A DNA stretch of 64,000 nt from Bin5 sp965200685. Its GTDB lineage: Bacteria; Chloroflexota; Anaerolineae; Caldilineales; Caldilineaceae. The position numbers and the translations under genes were made by a program. The stretch's first letter is position 1; the number at the start of each line of letters is the position of its first letter. This document shows, in pieces, positions 31,869 to 41,105 of the stretch. The DNA lies in NCBI GenBank assembly GCA_965200685.1, contig OZ241379.1:4030001-4094000 (forward strand), in the 5' to 3' direction. The notes beneath the pieces were generated by a model that saw only the letters and a list, made by a program, of their open reading frames with translations, searched no databases and was not told the origin of the DNA.

Positions 31869-33818
31869 ATGTTCGGTGACCGCATGTTACGGCAGGAGAC
31901 GCTAAAGCCCAAGAGCGTTGGCGCGACCCTGTCCCGATTTAGTCGATTTTTCCGCCCTTATTCATGGGTGCTGATCCTCGTTGGCGTGCTGATGGCGCTC
32001 AATGCCTACACGCAAGTCATTGGACCACAACTGATCGGCCAAGCCGTGGACTGTTTCCTCTCGCCGGCTGTCGTGGGCCAGGCCAGCGGCCCGCAAAGTG
32101 ACTTGCAACTGCCCACAGCTACCAACAGCCAAGTCAATTGCTGGTGGGCCGCTGGTACTGCCCTGGAGAACCCCAGCCGCGATGACCTGCTGCGCGGCCT
32201 GCTCAACCTTGTGCTCGTCATCACCGGCCTCTATCTGCTCGGGTCCATCACGGGGGGGTTGATGTTTTTCGGCATGAGCTGGACCGGGCAGAACGTCCTA
32301 CGCACGCTGCGGGTGCGCTTGTTGGCCCATCTACACCGCCTTTCTCTCGGTTTCTATACCCGCAATGAGACCGGTGACCTGATGAGCCGCATCACCAATG
32401 ACACGGACACGATCCAACAGGTCGTCAGCTTCGCGTTGGTGCAGGTGTTAAGCGGGGCCCTACTGATCGTCTGGATCGCCTGGCAGATGCTCCTCCTGAA
32501 CTGGGCCTATGCGCTCATCAGCCTGAGCATCGTGCCATTGATGGCTGTCACAACCCTGTGGTTCAGCAATCAAGCCCGCAAAGCCTTTCGTGTCACTCGT
32601 CAGAGCATTGGCGAAGTGAATGCAGAATTGGAAGAGGGCATCTCCGGCGTGCGGGAAGTGCAGGCTTTCAGCCGCGAAGAGATGAATATTGAGCAGTTCC
32701 GCCAGAGCAATGCGGCCAACCGGGATGCGAATATCAAAGCTGTGGCCTATACATCGGCCCTAGCCCCGACCCTGGAGGCCCTCGGTTTTCTGGGCATTGC
32801 CATTGTGGTTGGGGTCGGCGGTGTTCTGCTGCTGCAGGGCCAATCCTTGGCCAATTCGGTTATCTCTCTGGGCCTTATCATCACCTTTCTCGGCTACGTA
32901 CAACGTTTCAACCAGCCCATTGCCCAAATTAGCGTACTCTGGACAAATATTCAGAGTGCCATCGCGGGCGCGGAACGCATCTTTGAACTGATGGATGAGA
33001 TGCCGGACATTCCTGAAAAGGTCGACGCGCAGCCCATGGGCACAATTGAAGGCTCTGTCTCCTTGGAAAATGTCAAAACCGAGTACCTACCCGGCGAGCC
33101 GGTCCTCAAAGGCATTGACCTGCAGGCGCAGCCGGGCCAAACGATTGCCATTGTCGGGCCCACCGGCGCGGGCAAGACTACGATTATCAACCTGATCCCT
33201 CGTTTTTGGGATGTGACCGGCGGCAGTGTGCGAATTGATGGCGTGGATGTGCGCGATGTGCAGTTGAACAGTCTGCGCCAGCAGATCGGCATCGTCTTAC
33301 AGGATACTTATTTATTCAGCGATTCGGTGCTGAACAACATTCGCTTCAGCCAGCCGCAGGCATCCGATGAGGAGGTCATTGCCGCCGCCAAGTTAGCCCA
33401 AGCCCACGATTTCATCACACGGCTGCCTGATGGCTATGAGACAGTTCTCGGCGAACGCGGGAGTGGTCTCAGTCAAGGACAGCGTCAACTGTTGGCTATT
33501 GCACGAGCCGCGTTGGCCGCGCCGCGTCTCCTGATTTTAGATGAGGCTACCAGCAGCGTTGACACCCGCACAGAGCAAAAAATCCAAGTGGCATTGCAGG
33601 AACTGCTGAAGGGGAGGACCAGTTTCGTCATTGCTCACCGCCTGAGCACAATCCGCAGTGCAGATCAGGTGCTGGTGCTCAATGAGGGTGAAATCATCGA
33701 GCGAGGCAGCCACAACGAACTGTTGGCCCAGGGCGGCTTCTATTACGATCTCTATATGAGCCAGTTCCGCCGCCAAGAGACGCTGACACTCCAGCCCAAC
33801 GGCAGCCGGGCCATATAA
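31869..33818 (+). CDS. ABC exporter half-transporter, catalytic subunit
   Basis: A 649-residue partner of the preceding subunit. The membrane domain has an extra extracellular-type insertion of about 45 residues after TM1 (DCFLSPAVVGQASG...). In the ATPase, Walker A is GPTGAGKTT, Walker B LLILDEATSSVD with the catalytic Glu, and the switch His is present (IAHRLST), while the signature is LSQGQ. Paired with the canonical LSGGQ of its partner, this forms the single consensus ATP site. Likely substrates are amphipathic drugs, lipids or peptides. Last gene of the marR operon and convergent with the methylase (4 bp between stops). Confidence 0.9.
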   Translation: MFGDRMLRQETLKPKSVGATLSRFSRFFRPYSWVLILVGVLMALNAYTQVIGPQLIGQAVDCFLSPAVVGQASGPQSDLQLPTATNSQVNCWWAAGTALENPSRDDLLRGLLNLVLVITGLYLLGSITGGLMFFGMSWTGQNVLRTLRVRLLAHLHRLSLGFYTRNETGDLMSRITNDTDTIQQVVSFALVQVLSGALLIVWIAWQMLLLNWAYALISLSIVPLMAVTTLWFSNQARKAFRVTRQSIGEVNAELEEGISGVREVQAFSREEMNIEQFRQSNAANRDANIKAVAYTSALAPTLEALGFLGIAIVVGVGGVLLLQGQSLANSVISLGLIITFLGYVQRFNQPIAQISVLWTNIQSAIAGAERIFELMDEMPDIPEKVDAQPMGTIEGSVSLENVKTEYLPGEPVLKGIDLQAQPGQTIAIVGPTGAGKTTIINLIPRFWDVTGGSVRIDGVDVRDVQLNSLRQQIGIVLQDTYLFSDSVLNNIRFSQPQASDEEVIAAAKLAQAHDFITRLPDGYETVLGERGSGLSQGQRQLLAIARAALAAPRLLILDEATSSVDTRTEQKIQVALQELLKGRTSFVIAHRLSTIRSADQVLVLNEGEIIERGSHNELLAQGGFYYDLYMSQFRRQETLTLQPNGSRAI

Positions 33819-33822
33819 ACGC

Positions 33823-36594
33823 TTATACACCATAGCGGCGGCCAGTGACTGATGGCTCCACGGCCAGGCTGCGGCGGATGGTGGCCACCATTTCTCCATC
33901 CAGCCCCAGGGTGGTGATGACCGCATCATCTAGCGCGCGACGCACAGGGCAGTCGTCCATCTGTGGCAAGGGCAGCAGCGTATCCTCTGCATGGGCATCG
34001 TAGATAGCCGCCAACGCCGCGGCCCCATCACCGATTGCGGCAAAGTCCGGTACGATCAGCTTGCGTAAGTCGTCCAACGAGAGTTGGGGGTAAGAGGGCG
34101 TCTTATTCGTGCGGTCGCCCAAGATTGCCAAGACGCCAATTGACGAATTCAGATAGAGACACAGGGCCTTTTCCCATTCCAATAGACAATCTCGCGACAC
34201 ATGCAAGCGACAAGGTACCCACAATGACCCTAACGCCGGCGTGTCCAAGCGAACGCTTAACACTCTGACTGTGTTGAGCCGTATTCGTGTTGGCAGCAAC
34301 AAGGTTCCCCGCTGGCTCCAGTAGCTTTCGGCCAGATGCTCTTTCCGCGGTTTGGCGATGATATGTGTGTCCGCTGTGGTGGCCATGGTTTGGGTTCGCT
34401 TCGTATCATGCTGCCACAGTGCCATGCGACCATGTTCGTCCGGCATCTTAGATTTGATGAAGCTACCCCGTATCCCCCGGCCGTCCGGCCCAATGTCCGC
34501 AATCTCGCCTAAGGGGATGGATGGCATCTTTGAGCGTAGAAAGACCCCTCGTATCCCCTGACCAGCCGGCCCGATGTCAGCAATCTCGCCTAAGGGGATG
34601 GAGCGTAACAGTTTTTGGCTCTTTATGTCTGCAAATTTCGCACACAAGTAGGGGGAGAGAAACTGCACCGCGCCCCAATCCCCAGCCGCGATTTTCTCCG
34701 CTGGCCATTCCTGTAGAGTCCCGTAGTCTCCAATTGTACGATTTGTGATGGCATGGGCAACCGAGATGGCAGTAGCCGGCGTCGCAGGATTGGTCGCCAG
34801 ATTGACCACCCGCGTCGCAGGTTTCGGCCCTTTCTCCGCCGGCCAGCGCCGGCATATCAACAGCATCTCGCCGATGTTGGTGTTTTCGGAAAAGTAGATG
34901 CGCTGCGGATCGTGGGATGTTACGATGGTTTCAATGTGATAGCGACTGGCCAGATATTTGCGTATGTCCAGTGTTGAATAATTGGTTGCACCTACCAAGG
35001 GCAACACCACTGCGACTGTCCCCACATCCTCTTTGGCTAGAAAATCAGCTAGATACAGAAATGTGCTGCCATTGTGGGATAGACGCACCGGCGTATTGGC
35101 GAATAGCTCTTTCTCCCGCGCCTTGAGTTTGATTTCCTCCGCAGGCGTGAACTGGTCATGACGCAGGCTATCACGGGTATAGGGCGGGTTCATGATCACC
35201 AAGTCAGCAGGCTCCGCCTGCACTATCTCCTCGCCACTGTCTATCTGCGATACCGCCTGCGCTGCCTGCGGCCAGGGGACCAGATAGGGCTGACGGTCTA
35301 AGAATTCCAGCGAACCTAAGTAGGCTACGCCTAGGTGATCCACTCCCAGAAATGCACGCCCTATCTTCATCTGCCGAAACAAGGTGGTCGGCGACAGCAA
35401 TCCCAACGTAGTCGCAGCCATGTGTGTGGCCGTCAGGTTCACATCATAGCCGCACAGTACCTCTTCGATCAGAGACGTAGACACCATTGCCTCATCCTGG
35501 CCCTTGGGGGCTAGGTCACGGATGCGTTCCGCCGCAGCCATCAGCAAGGTGCCCGTCCCACAGGCTGGATCCGTGACCCGCAAACGCGCTATGGCTTCAG
35601 GGTCTTGCCAGTCGCACATGTCGTCCGCGATGGCTAATGTGGCCAACAACGTAGCAGCCGGTGTGGTCGTGTAGAAGGAACCATCATAGCGGGCACTATC
35701 CAGCACCGTATGAAAGATACGTCCCAACAGGTCATGGCGCAAGCCAGCGATGTTGCGAACCACTGCTAAGGCTGCACGCGCACTCTCTCGAATCGCGTCT
35801 GTAAGGGCTAGATCATGGGGACAGGAGGAGAGCGCGGCCAAGGCCGTTTCAAAGATCGGCTTGTAGTCTAGTCTGAGGATCAGGGTCCAGGCTTCACTGA
35901 AGGCAGTGATAGGATCCGCGGCCTCCGCACACACCGGGGCTAGGGCCGGCGGCCAGCGATGAGATCTCTCTTTCCCCACTAGATGGCTATCCAGACGAGC
36001 ATGGAACATAACCGCGCTGACGATGACCAGCAGGGCCCGCTTGGCTGCAGTATCTAGGGGGTTAGCCCTTAGCTCCCTTCGTGCTAAGGGCAAGTCCAAA
36101 GTGAGGGCCAGGGCACGCTTTTGGCTTTCACTGAGCCGGGCCACGGCCCCATCTAGGCTGTCCGACAGCACGGCAGCCAATACGTCAGGATCTCCCAGTT
36201 GCGCGGGCAGCAGCCGCAGCACCGTGGCCAACTTCTCCACGTTACCATCGTGCCAAGTGCTAGGTGCGGCAAGCGACGGCTCCCGCACGCTCCACAGCAG
36301 CCTGGCTGTGGGCAGGGATTCTTCGGTCGTGTTGTCCGGGTAGCAGACAGCCAGCGCGCATTGGGCCAATCCCTGCTGCAGGCGCGCATCCGCATCGCGG
36401 ATGGCGGACGCCTGCTTGTTGGGGCTCTGGCCATGCTCAGCCTCCAGCGCAACCACGACCGGACCGATGCGGACTTCCACATCAATGCGGCGATTGCCAG
36501 GTTGTATCTGTTCCGCCCGCGCGGACAGGCTATACTTTCGCAGCGCGGCCGCCAGCCAGACGTTCAGCGTATGTTCATGCTCCCGTGCTAACAT
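33823..36594 (-). CDS. Single-chain N6-adenine DNA methylase with N-terminal nuclease-like region
   Basis: About 923 residues. An N-terminal region (about 30-100) with RRIDVEVRIGPVVVALEAEHG resembles the core of PD-(D/E)XK-like nucleases, though the usual final Lys is not evident. A helical part follows, then the gamma-class methylase: SAM-binding DPACGTGTLL (about 342) and catalytic NPPY (about 469). The C-terminal third looks like a target-recognition region and contains an almost exact tandem repeat of 27 residues (SIPLGEIADIGPAGQGIRG... and SIPLGEIADIGPDGRGIRG..., DNA 34441-34521 and 34522-34602). The layout recalls type IIG or orphan type I-like enzymes. No separate restriction, helicase or specificity gene is adjacent. 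Start ATG 36594 (MLAREHEHTL); the longer frame is not supported. Confidence 0.85.
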   Translation of the reverse strand: MLAREHEHTLNVWLAAALRKYSLSARAEQIQPGNRRIDVEVRIGPVVVALEAEHGQSPNKQASAIRDADARLQQGLAQCALAVCYPDNTTEESLPTARLLWSVREPSLAAPSTWHDGNVEKLATVLRLLPAQLGDPDVLAAVLSDSLDGAVARLSESQKRALALTLDLPLARRELRANPLDTAAKRALLVIVSAVMFHARLDSHLVGKERSHRWPPALAPVCAEAADPITAFSEAWTLILRLDYKPIFETALAALSSCPHDLALTDAIRESARAALAVVRNIAGLRHDLLGRIFHTVLDSARYDGSFYTTTPAATLLATLAIADDMCDWQDPEAIARLRVTDPACGTGTLLMAAAERIRDLAPKGQDEAMVSTSLIEEVLCGYDVNLTATHMAATTLGLLSPTTLFRQMKIGRAFLGVDHLGVAYLGSLEFLDRQPYLVPWPQAAQAVSQIDSGEEIVQAEPADLVIMNPPYTRDSLRHDQFTPAEEIKLKAREKELFANTPVRLSHNGSTFLYLADFLAKEDVGTVAVVLPLVGATNYSTLDIRKYLASRYHIETIVTSHDPQRIYFSENTNIGEMLLICRRWPAEKGPKPATRVVNLATNPATPATAISVAHAITNRTIGDYGTLQEWPAEKIAAGDWGAVQFLSPYLCAKFADIKSQKLLRSIPLGEIADIGPAGQGIRGVFLRSKMPSIPLGEIADIGPDGRGIRGSFIKSKMPDEHGRMALWQHDTKRTQTMATTADTHIIAKPRKEHLAESYWSQRGTLLLPTRIRLNTVRVLSVRLDTPALGSLWVPCRLHVSRDCLLEWEKALCLYLNSSIGVLAILGDRTNKTPSYPQLSLDDLRKLIVPDFAAIGDGAAALAAIYDAHAEDTLLPLPQMDDCPVRRALDDAVITTLGLDGEMVATIRRSLAVEPSVTGRRYGV
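34441..34602 (-). repeat. 81-bp tandem duplication in the methylase recognition region
   Basis: Two 81-bp units (34522-34602 and 34441-34521) encode 27-residue copies that differ at about five residues. The duplication keeps the frame. Confidence 0.85.
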
Positions 36595-36637
36595 CCATAC
36601 CCTCGGTGGTGTGTGAAACACCGGTAGACAGCAACGA

Positions 36638-37387
36638 TTAGATTCCCAGCAGACGGGCTGCATTTCCGCCGCAGATCATCCCTTTGGCTTCGTCCGAGAT
36701 AGCGGCAGTAATGACTTTACCGAGCTGCGGACGTGGGTCCATCAGGGAGATATCGGAGCCAAAGAGAACTCGGTCGGCACCGGCCCCCTGGACCAACTCC
36801 TCAATCACGCCGGGTGTGCGAAAGGTCGAGCAGGTCTCCAAATAGACATTGGGATAGGTTTGGGCCACTTCAATCGCTGCTCGTCGGGGTTCGGCGACGT
36901 TACCCGAGTGGCCGGCGACAAAATTTGCTCGGGGAAATTGGGCCGCGCAATCGGCCAAAAGACGAGGGTGAGAATGTAGGTCGGTGCCTGTGTGGAAGAT
37001 GATTGCCAGCCCGCGCGCGTTGGCGAACTCATAGATCGGGAACCAGACCGGTTCATTCAGATCCCACTGGGTATAGGGTGGGTAGAGTTTGATTGCCATG
37101 AGACCGAGCTCATCAATGGCACGGGTGAGTTCTTCTTCAATACGCTCCGGCATAGTCGGCGAAACATAAGCGAAACCAACAAAGCGGTCCGGATGGGCCG
37201 CGACAACGCGCGCGGTTATATCATTGCCGCTGGTTCCATTGGGATGGAAGATATTAAAGAGACAGGCGATATCAATCCCCACTTTGTCCATGGCATGGAG
37301 CATCACCGTCGGGTCGTCATTCCAATTGTAACGGTCCATGCGCCCTGTATGCCCGTGGAAGTCAATGACCCTCTGTCCTTCAATCAT
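36638..37387 (-). CDS. Amidohydrolase family metal-dependent hydrolase (intact active site)
   Basis: A 249-residue TIM-barrel protein of the amidohydrolase_2 group. All expected metal ligands are visible: HxH in VIDFHGHTG, His in IIFHTGTD, His in FVAGHSGN and Asp in VLFGSDIS. Such enzymes hydrolyse or decarboxylate lactones, amides or carboxylated rings. The start is ATG 37387 behind GGAGAAGGAC. It overlaps the end of the preceding gene by eight bases, so the two are translationally coupled. That preceding gene is a related protein without metal ligands, suggesting a functional pair. Confidence 0.85.
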   Translation of the reverse strand: MIEGQRVIDFHGHTGRMDRYNWNDDPTVMLHAMDKVGIDIACLFNIFHPNGTSGNDITARVVAAHPDRFVGFAYVSPTMPERIEEELTRAIDELGLMAIKLYPPYTQWDLNEPVWFPIYEFANARGLAIIFHTGTDLHSHPRLLADCAAQFPRANFVAGHSGNVAEPRRAAIEVAQTYPNVYLETCSTFRTPGVIEELVQGAGADRVLFGSDISLMDPRPQLGKVITAAISDEAKGMICGGNAARLLGI

Positions 37388-38144
37388 GGTGTCCTTCTCC
37401 CTGTAGTATACGTTCCAAATTCTCGGCACAGATCAAAGCCAGGTCCACATCACTGAGATCTGTGTGATGGAGGTAGAAGAGCATCGGCCCCATCGCGTAG
37501 CGGGCATACCAAGAGCCATAGACAAACCGTTCTGCCCCATATTGGGCACAGAGTGCTTCCACTTCGCCCAATGGCTCAAAACGACTCAACTCTAGATATG
37601 TGTTGGGCAGCTCGGTGAGGAGTGGACGGACCCACAGGGCATGGCTGTAATGGGCCCCGACTAGAACTGTGACCAGATCGGGAAAGGATCGGAGTGTTGT
37701 AATCAGTTCATCCGCATCTGCGTCGGGCACGGGGATCCAGAGCGGAATCCGGCGTTCACGTAGCCAGGAAAGCATGGACGAGTAGGCCCAAGGGCGGAAG
37801 GGCAGACCCGCCGGACGCGTATTGTAAAGTCGTACAGTATACACCCGCCCCTGGTCGTACAAGGCCTGCACCTGGGCCAGAGAATCGGATGAAGGCATCA
37901 TGGACCACTGGGGAAAGAGGCGGCCCTCAGCGAGCCACTCTTCCAGAAAGCGATTGCCATCTACTGGGCTTAGTTCTTCTGTATGGGCATGGTAAATGAG
38001 AGCCTTATCAACCCCATGGCGGTCCATTTCGGCCAACAACTGATCGCGATTGCGACACACAGATGGTTCATCATGCAGATCACCCACCCGAATGTTGGCA
38101 TCAAATACGGGAACGCGAGGCTGAAATGTAAATTTCGTTGACAT
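37380..38144 (-). CDS. Amidohydrolase-like protein lacking metal ligands
   Basis: A 254-residue relative of the next gene that has lost the chemistry: the HxH position reads VFDANIRVGD, the first barrel His is replaced (IPLWIPVPD), and the terminal Asp is Trp (FVYGSWYARY). One histidine-rich tract (VGAHYSHAL) remains. The fold-level landmarks are preserved, which argues for a selected pseudoenzyme (regulatory or scaffold subunit) and not for decay. It is coupled to the intact amidohydrolase downstream. The same order, inactive then active, is found within one chain at 39532-41067. Confidence 0.75.
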   Translation of the reverse strand: MSTKFTFQPRVPVFDANIRVGDLHDEPSVCRNRDQLLAEMDRHGVDKALIYHAHTEELSPVDGNRFLEEWLAEGRLFPQWSMMPSSDSLAQVQALYDQGRVYTVRLYNTRPAGLPFRPWAYSSMLSWLRERRIPLWIPVPDADADELITTLRSFPDLVTVLVGAHYSHALWVRPLLTELPNTYLELSRFEPLGEVEALCAQYGAERFVYGSWYARYAMGPMLFYLHHTDLSDVDLALICAENLERILQGEGHHD

Positions 38145-38154
38145 CTCTCATTGC

Positions 38155-38188
38155 TTTTGGCACAGAAAATTTTGTTGTTGTTACCAAA
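38155..38188 (+). repeat. Partial TTTTGRCAC palindromic element
   Basis: Only the left half (TTTTGGCACAG...) remains and is joined to TTGTTACCAAA; the right end is missing. Confidence 0.7.
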
Positions 38189-38192
38189 TGGG

Positions 38193-38240
38193 CAGTTGTC
38201 AGTGAAACTGAAGTTCCTGGCCCCAGGCCACTGACAACTG
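38193..38240. repeat. Intergenic inverted repeat CAGTTGTCAGTG / CACTGACAACTG
   Basis: Perfect 12-bp arms (38193-38204 and 38229-38240) around a 24-bp loop containing CCCCAGGCC. In the spacer between the DegT gene and the amidohydrolases; no T run, so not a typical terminator. Member of the CAGTG-type intergenic palindromes of this window. Confidence 0.7.
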
Positions 38241-38255
38241 GGGTTTGGCGTACCA

Positions 38256-39494
38256 TCAAGCCGCTGCGGGTGCAATCGACCGGTAGTGCTCACTTACCTT
38301 CCTGATGGCTGTGCTGAAGTCCGCCACGTCCTGCTCTGTATAGGAAGGGTTCATCGGCATGATCACCGTTGTACTGAGGAACTGCTCAGATCTCGGCAAT
38401 GACAGGGAACTGTAGTCAAGGTTCGCGGCCGCTTCACTGGCCCAGGAGAAGTTGGATGTCCCATAGGCACGCTGCTGGGCCATCACCGGGTAGTTGTAAA
38501 TGGGATAGACCATATAGGGAGCGTTGGCGGGCACACCTTCCGCCTGCAAAGCATCCGCGAACTGGGTTGCCGACACGCCTAGCACCTCAGCATCCACATG
38601 AAAGCCATAGGCCCAGTAGGAGTGCCTCGCTTCCGGCAGGACCGTCTGTAGGGAGAGCCCCTCCTCTCCATCAATGACCTCGTTCAGATGGCTGGCCACC
38701 CATTGCTTGTGGCGCACCGCGTCTCTCACTTTTTTGAGTTGGGCAACACCGACCGCGCCTTGCAGGTCGGTCATGCGGTAATTGGGTGCCAGATAGTAGT
38801 GTTCGTAGATCGGACGGCGGGGATTGCCCTTATCCGCGAACCATTTCAAGCGTTCGGACAGATCAGCGCGGTTGCTAGTCACCATACCGCCATCGCCGGT
38901 GGTCATGTGTTTGCCGCCAAAACTGAAGCAGCCAAAATCGCCCCATGTCCCAACAAGACGTCCTTTGTATTCGGCCAGTTGCGCCTGCGCGCAGTCCTCA
39001 ACCAAAAACAGGTTATGTTTACGCGCCAGGGCCACATACGGCTCCATGGGACATGGATTGCCAAAGAGGTGGACGACAAGGATGGCCTTGGTGCGTTCGG
39101 TGATCTTAGCCTCCACATCTTTGATGTCCAAATTACCGCTGATCGGGTCGATGTCGGCAAAGATGGGGACCGCATTCTGATAGAGGATGCCGATGATCGT
39201 GCCCATATCGGTAATACTCGTGGTGATGATCTCATCGCCGGGATTGGGGTCGATCACCCCTATGGCCGTATGGACGGCCGCGGTGCCCGATGTCACTGCT
39301 TGAGCATACGTAACGCCGTGCATCTCGGCAAAATCCCGCTCAAATTGGTCCACCTTTGTACCGCCTAAACGGCCCAATCTGCCGGCACGGATGACATCAA
39401 CCAGTTCGCTGATCTCTTCCTCGCCGAGATCCCATTGCGGCCCAAATGAACCACTACGAACGGGTGGTGCGTTGCGTTCGATTGCAATAGCCAT
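38256..39494 (-). CDS. DegT/DnrJ/EryC1/StrS family aminotransferase
   Basis: A 412-residue PLP enzyme of the sugar aminotransferase family. The internal-aldimine lysine is about Lys195 in CFSFGGKHMTTGDGG, preceded by EDCAQAQLAEYKG; both are family signatures. Known members aminate keto-sugars, or act as dehydratases in deoxysugar and cyclitol pathways. The start ATG 39494 (MAIAIERN) has AAAGGAG upstream. Its setting among catabolic hydrolases, importers and Gfo/Idh oxidoreductases is unusual for deoxysugar biosynthesis and points to use of an amino sugar or aminocyclitol, either to degrade or make it. Confidence 0.88.
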   Translation of the reverse strand: MAIAIERNAPPVRSGSFGPQWDLGEEEISELVDVIRAGRLGRLGGTKVDQFERDFAEMHGVTYAQAVTSGTAAVHTAIGVIDPNPGDEIITTSITDMGTIIGILYQNAVPIFADIDPISGNLDIKDVEAKITERTKAILVVHLFGNPCPMEPYVALARKHNLFLVEDCAQAQLAEYKGRLVGTWGDFGCFSFGGKHMTTGDGGMVTSNRADLSERLKWFADKGNPRRPIYEHYYLAPNYRMTDLQGAVGVAQLKKVRDAVRHKQWVASHLNEVIDGEEGLSLQTVLPEARHSYWAYGFHVDAEVLGVSATQFADALQAEGVPANAPYMVYPIYNYPVMAQQRAYGTSNFSWASEAAANLDYSSLSLPRSEQFLSTTVIMPMNPSYTEQDVADFSTAIRKVSEHYRSIAPAAA

Positions 39495-39531
39495 CGAAAA
39501 TCTCCTTTGCACTACAGTTATTGGCCACGGA

Positions 39532-41067
39532 TCACTTGGCCACAGGTGTTAGATTGAAGATGCGTCTGGCGTTCTCGCGAAAGATGAGGTCCGCCTCGCG
39601 CTGATTCTGTATCGCGTCGATATAGGCTCCGTATTCAAACCAAGGGGCAAAGAGCGGCTGGTCCGTGCCAAAGAGAATGCGCTCCGGACCCAAGATGTCC
39701 ATGGCGCGGCGGATGCGGCCAGCCTGGATGCCACTGCTACAAAACTCAAAGTATACATTGGGCAGATCAACGACCTGGCGGGCACCCTCTGCATCATCGC
39801 CATGCGCCTTGATGATGACCAGATCTGGGTTACGCAGCGCGGCTGAACGTGTACCGGGATAGGGAGAGCCGGTTTCATCCATGTGGATTTTGACAGGACG
39901 CCCAAAGCGAGCCACTTCATCCAAGAGATCCTGCATACGATTGGTCGCCATATTGCCGCCAAAGGGGCAATAGAGTTTCACACCGACGAAGCGAGGATCC
40001 TGGAAGTAGCGCTCCATCTGCTCAACGGAACCGGGAATATCCCGGGGATCACAGGAGACATATCCTCGCAGATTGGGATAGCGATCCAGAAAGGCCTGGG
40101 TGTCCGCGTTGCCTTCACGCATGTCATAGTTGATGGCATTATAGGAGGAAACAAATGTGAACTCAATGTTGCAACGGGCAGTCATTTCCGGGACATTGGT
40201 CTCGGTGCGTGTATTGTACGGCTCTGCACAGTGGAAGCCGGAGACATGGGCATGGATGTCAATGATGGGTGTATCGGGTAGGTCCGCCTCGGTCTGGATG
40301 AGAAGAGGCTCTACGGGCAGATCCTCAATGTCCATGCCCAGCAAGCGTAGGGCATTGGCCCCGAGGATCGCTTGCTTCTCCGCGTCGGAGATCTTGGCCA
40401 TCAGCACCTGGTTACGCAGAGCACGTATGGAATACTGGGGCGCGTTGCTGCCAAAGAGCATGCGGTCACCGAGGCCGGACTCGATCATGAGTTCAAGGCC
40501 ATCGGCCAGACAGAGCCAGCGAATGGCCGCATAGGCGTTGGGGTAGGCCTGCATGACGGTAATCAGCTCGCCCATATAGGCATAGTTGACCTCATTCATC
40601 ACCGCTTGAACATTGTAACGGTGAGCAGTATCCGCCACCTTGCGTATCCATGTCAACCCCTCGCGGCCTGCGCCTTTGAAATCAACGATAATGGGCAGCT
40701 GTATCGCCCCGACCGCCTCCACCATCTTCTCAAACACCAAGGTATCCGGGGACCATTTCTGCGGACCAGGCGAGAAGCGAATGGCTACGCAACCGCCCGC
40801 AACACAGGATTGCAGATCGTCCTGCCAGTTGAGGAAATAGCGGGGGTCGAGAGTGCCGACGGGCAATAGACGCGGATGTTTCGCGGTGACAGCTAGTGTC
40901 TCTTCCACAGCTTCGGTATTGACCTGGTTGACCAAACCACGCCGGGATGTGGTTAGGGTCAATGTTGTATTGTGCTGCTCACTCTGACGCAGCAGAGCCT
41001 CCAGCGTTGTGTCCGGTTCGGGGATCGGATTCACGCTGAATTCAGAGATAAAGTCGATGGCGTACAT
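39532..41067 (-). CDS. Tandem amidohydrolase: inactive N-half fused to intact C-half
   Basis: A 511-residue protein of two amidohydrolase_2-type domains. In the C-terminal half (from about 260) the ligands are complete: IDIHAHVS, VKIHMDETG, IIKAHGDD and ILFGTDQPL. The N-terminal half keeps landmarks (RMLFGSNAPQ, LGANALRLLGMD) but has lost them all: AIDFISEFSV instead of HxH and GSN instead of GSD. The domain order mirrors the two-gene pair at 36638-38144. The start ATG at 41067 follows CAAGGAGTCCC. No signal peptide. The reaction is unknown; a lactonase, decarboxylase or amidase are the family options. Confidence 0.82.
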   Translation of the reverse strand: MYAIDFISEFSVNPIPEPDTTLEALLRQSEQHNTTLTLTTSRRGLVNQVNTEAVEETLAVTAKHPRLLPVGTLDPRYFLNWQDDLQSCVAGGCVAIRFSPGPQKWSPDTLVFEKMVEAVGAIQLPIIVDFKGAGREGLTWIRKVADTAHRYNVQAVMNEVNYAYMGELITVMQAYPNAYAAIRWLCLADGLELMIESGLGDRMLFGSNAPQYSIRALRNQVLMAKISDAEKQAILGANALRLLGMDIEDLPVEPLLIQTEADLPDTPIIDIHAHVSGFHCAEPYNTRTETNVPEMTARCNIEFTFVSSYNAINYDMREGNADTQAFLDRYPNLRGYVSCDPRDIPGSVEQMERYFQDPRFVGVKLYCPFGGNMATNRMQDLLDEVARFGRPVKIHMDETGSPYPGTRSAALRNPDLVIIKAHGDDAEGARQVVDLPNVYFEFCSSGIQAGRIRRAMDILGPERILFGTDQPLFAPWFEYGAYIDAIQNQREADLIFRENARRIFNLTPVAK

Positions 41068-41105
41068 AGGGACTCCTTGCAACCGCAGTTAGTGGTCAGT
41101 GGATT

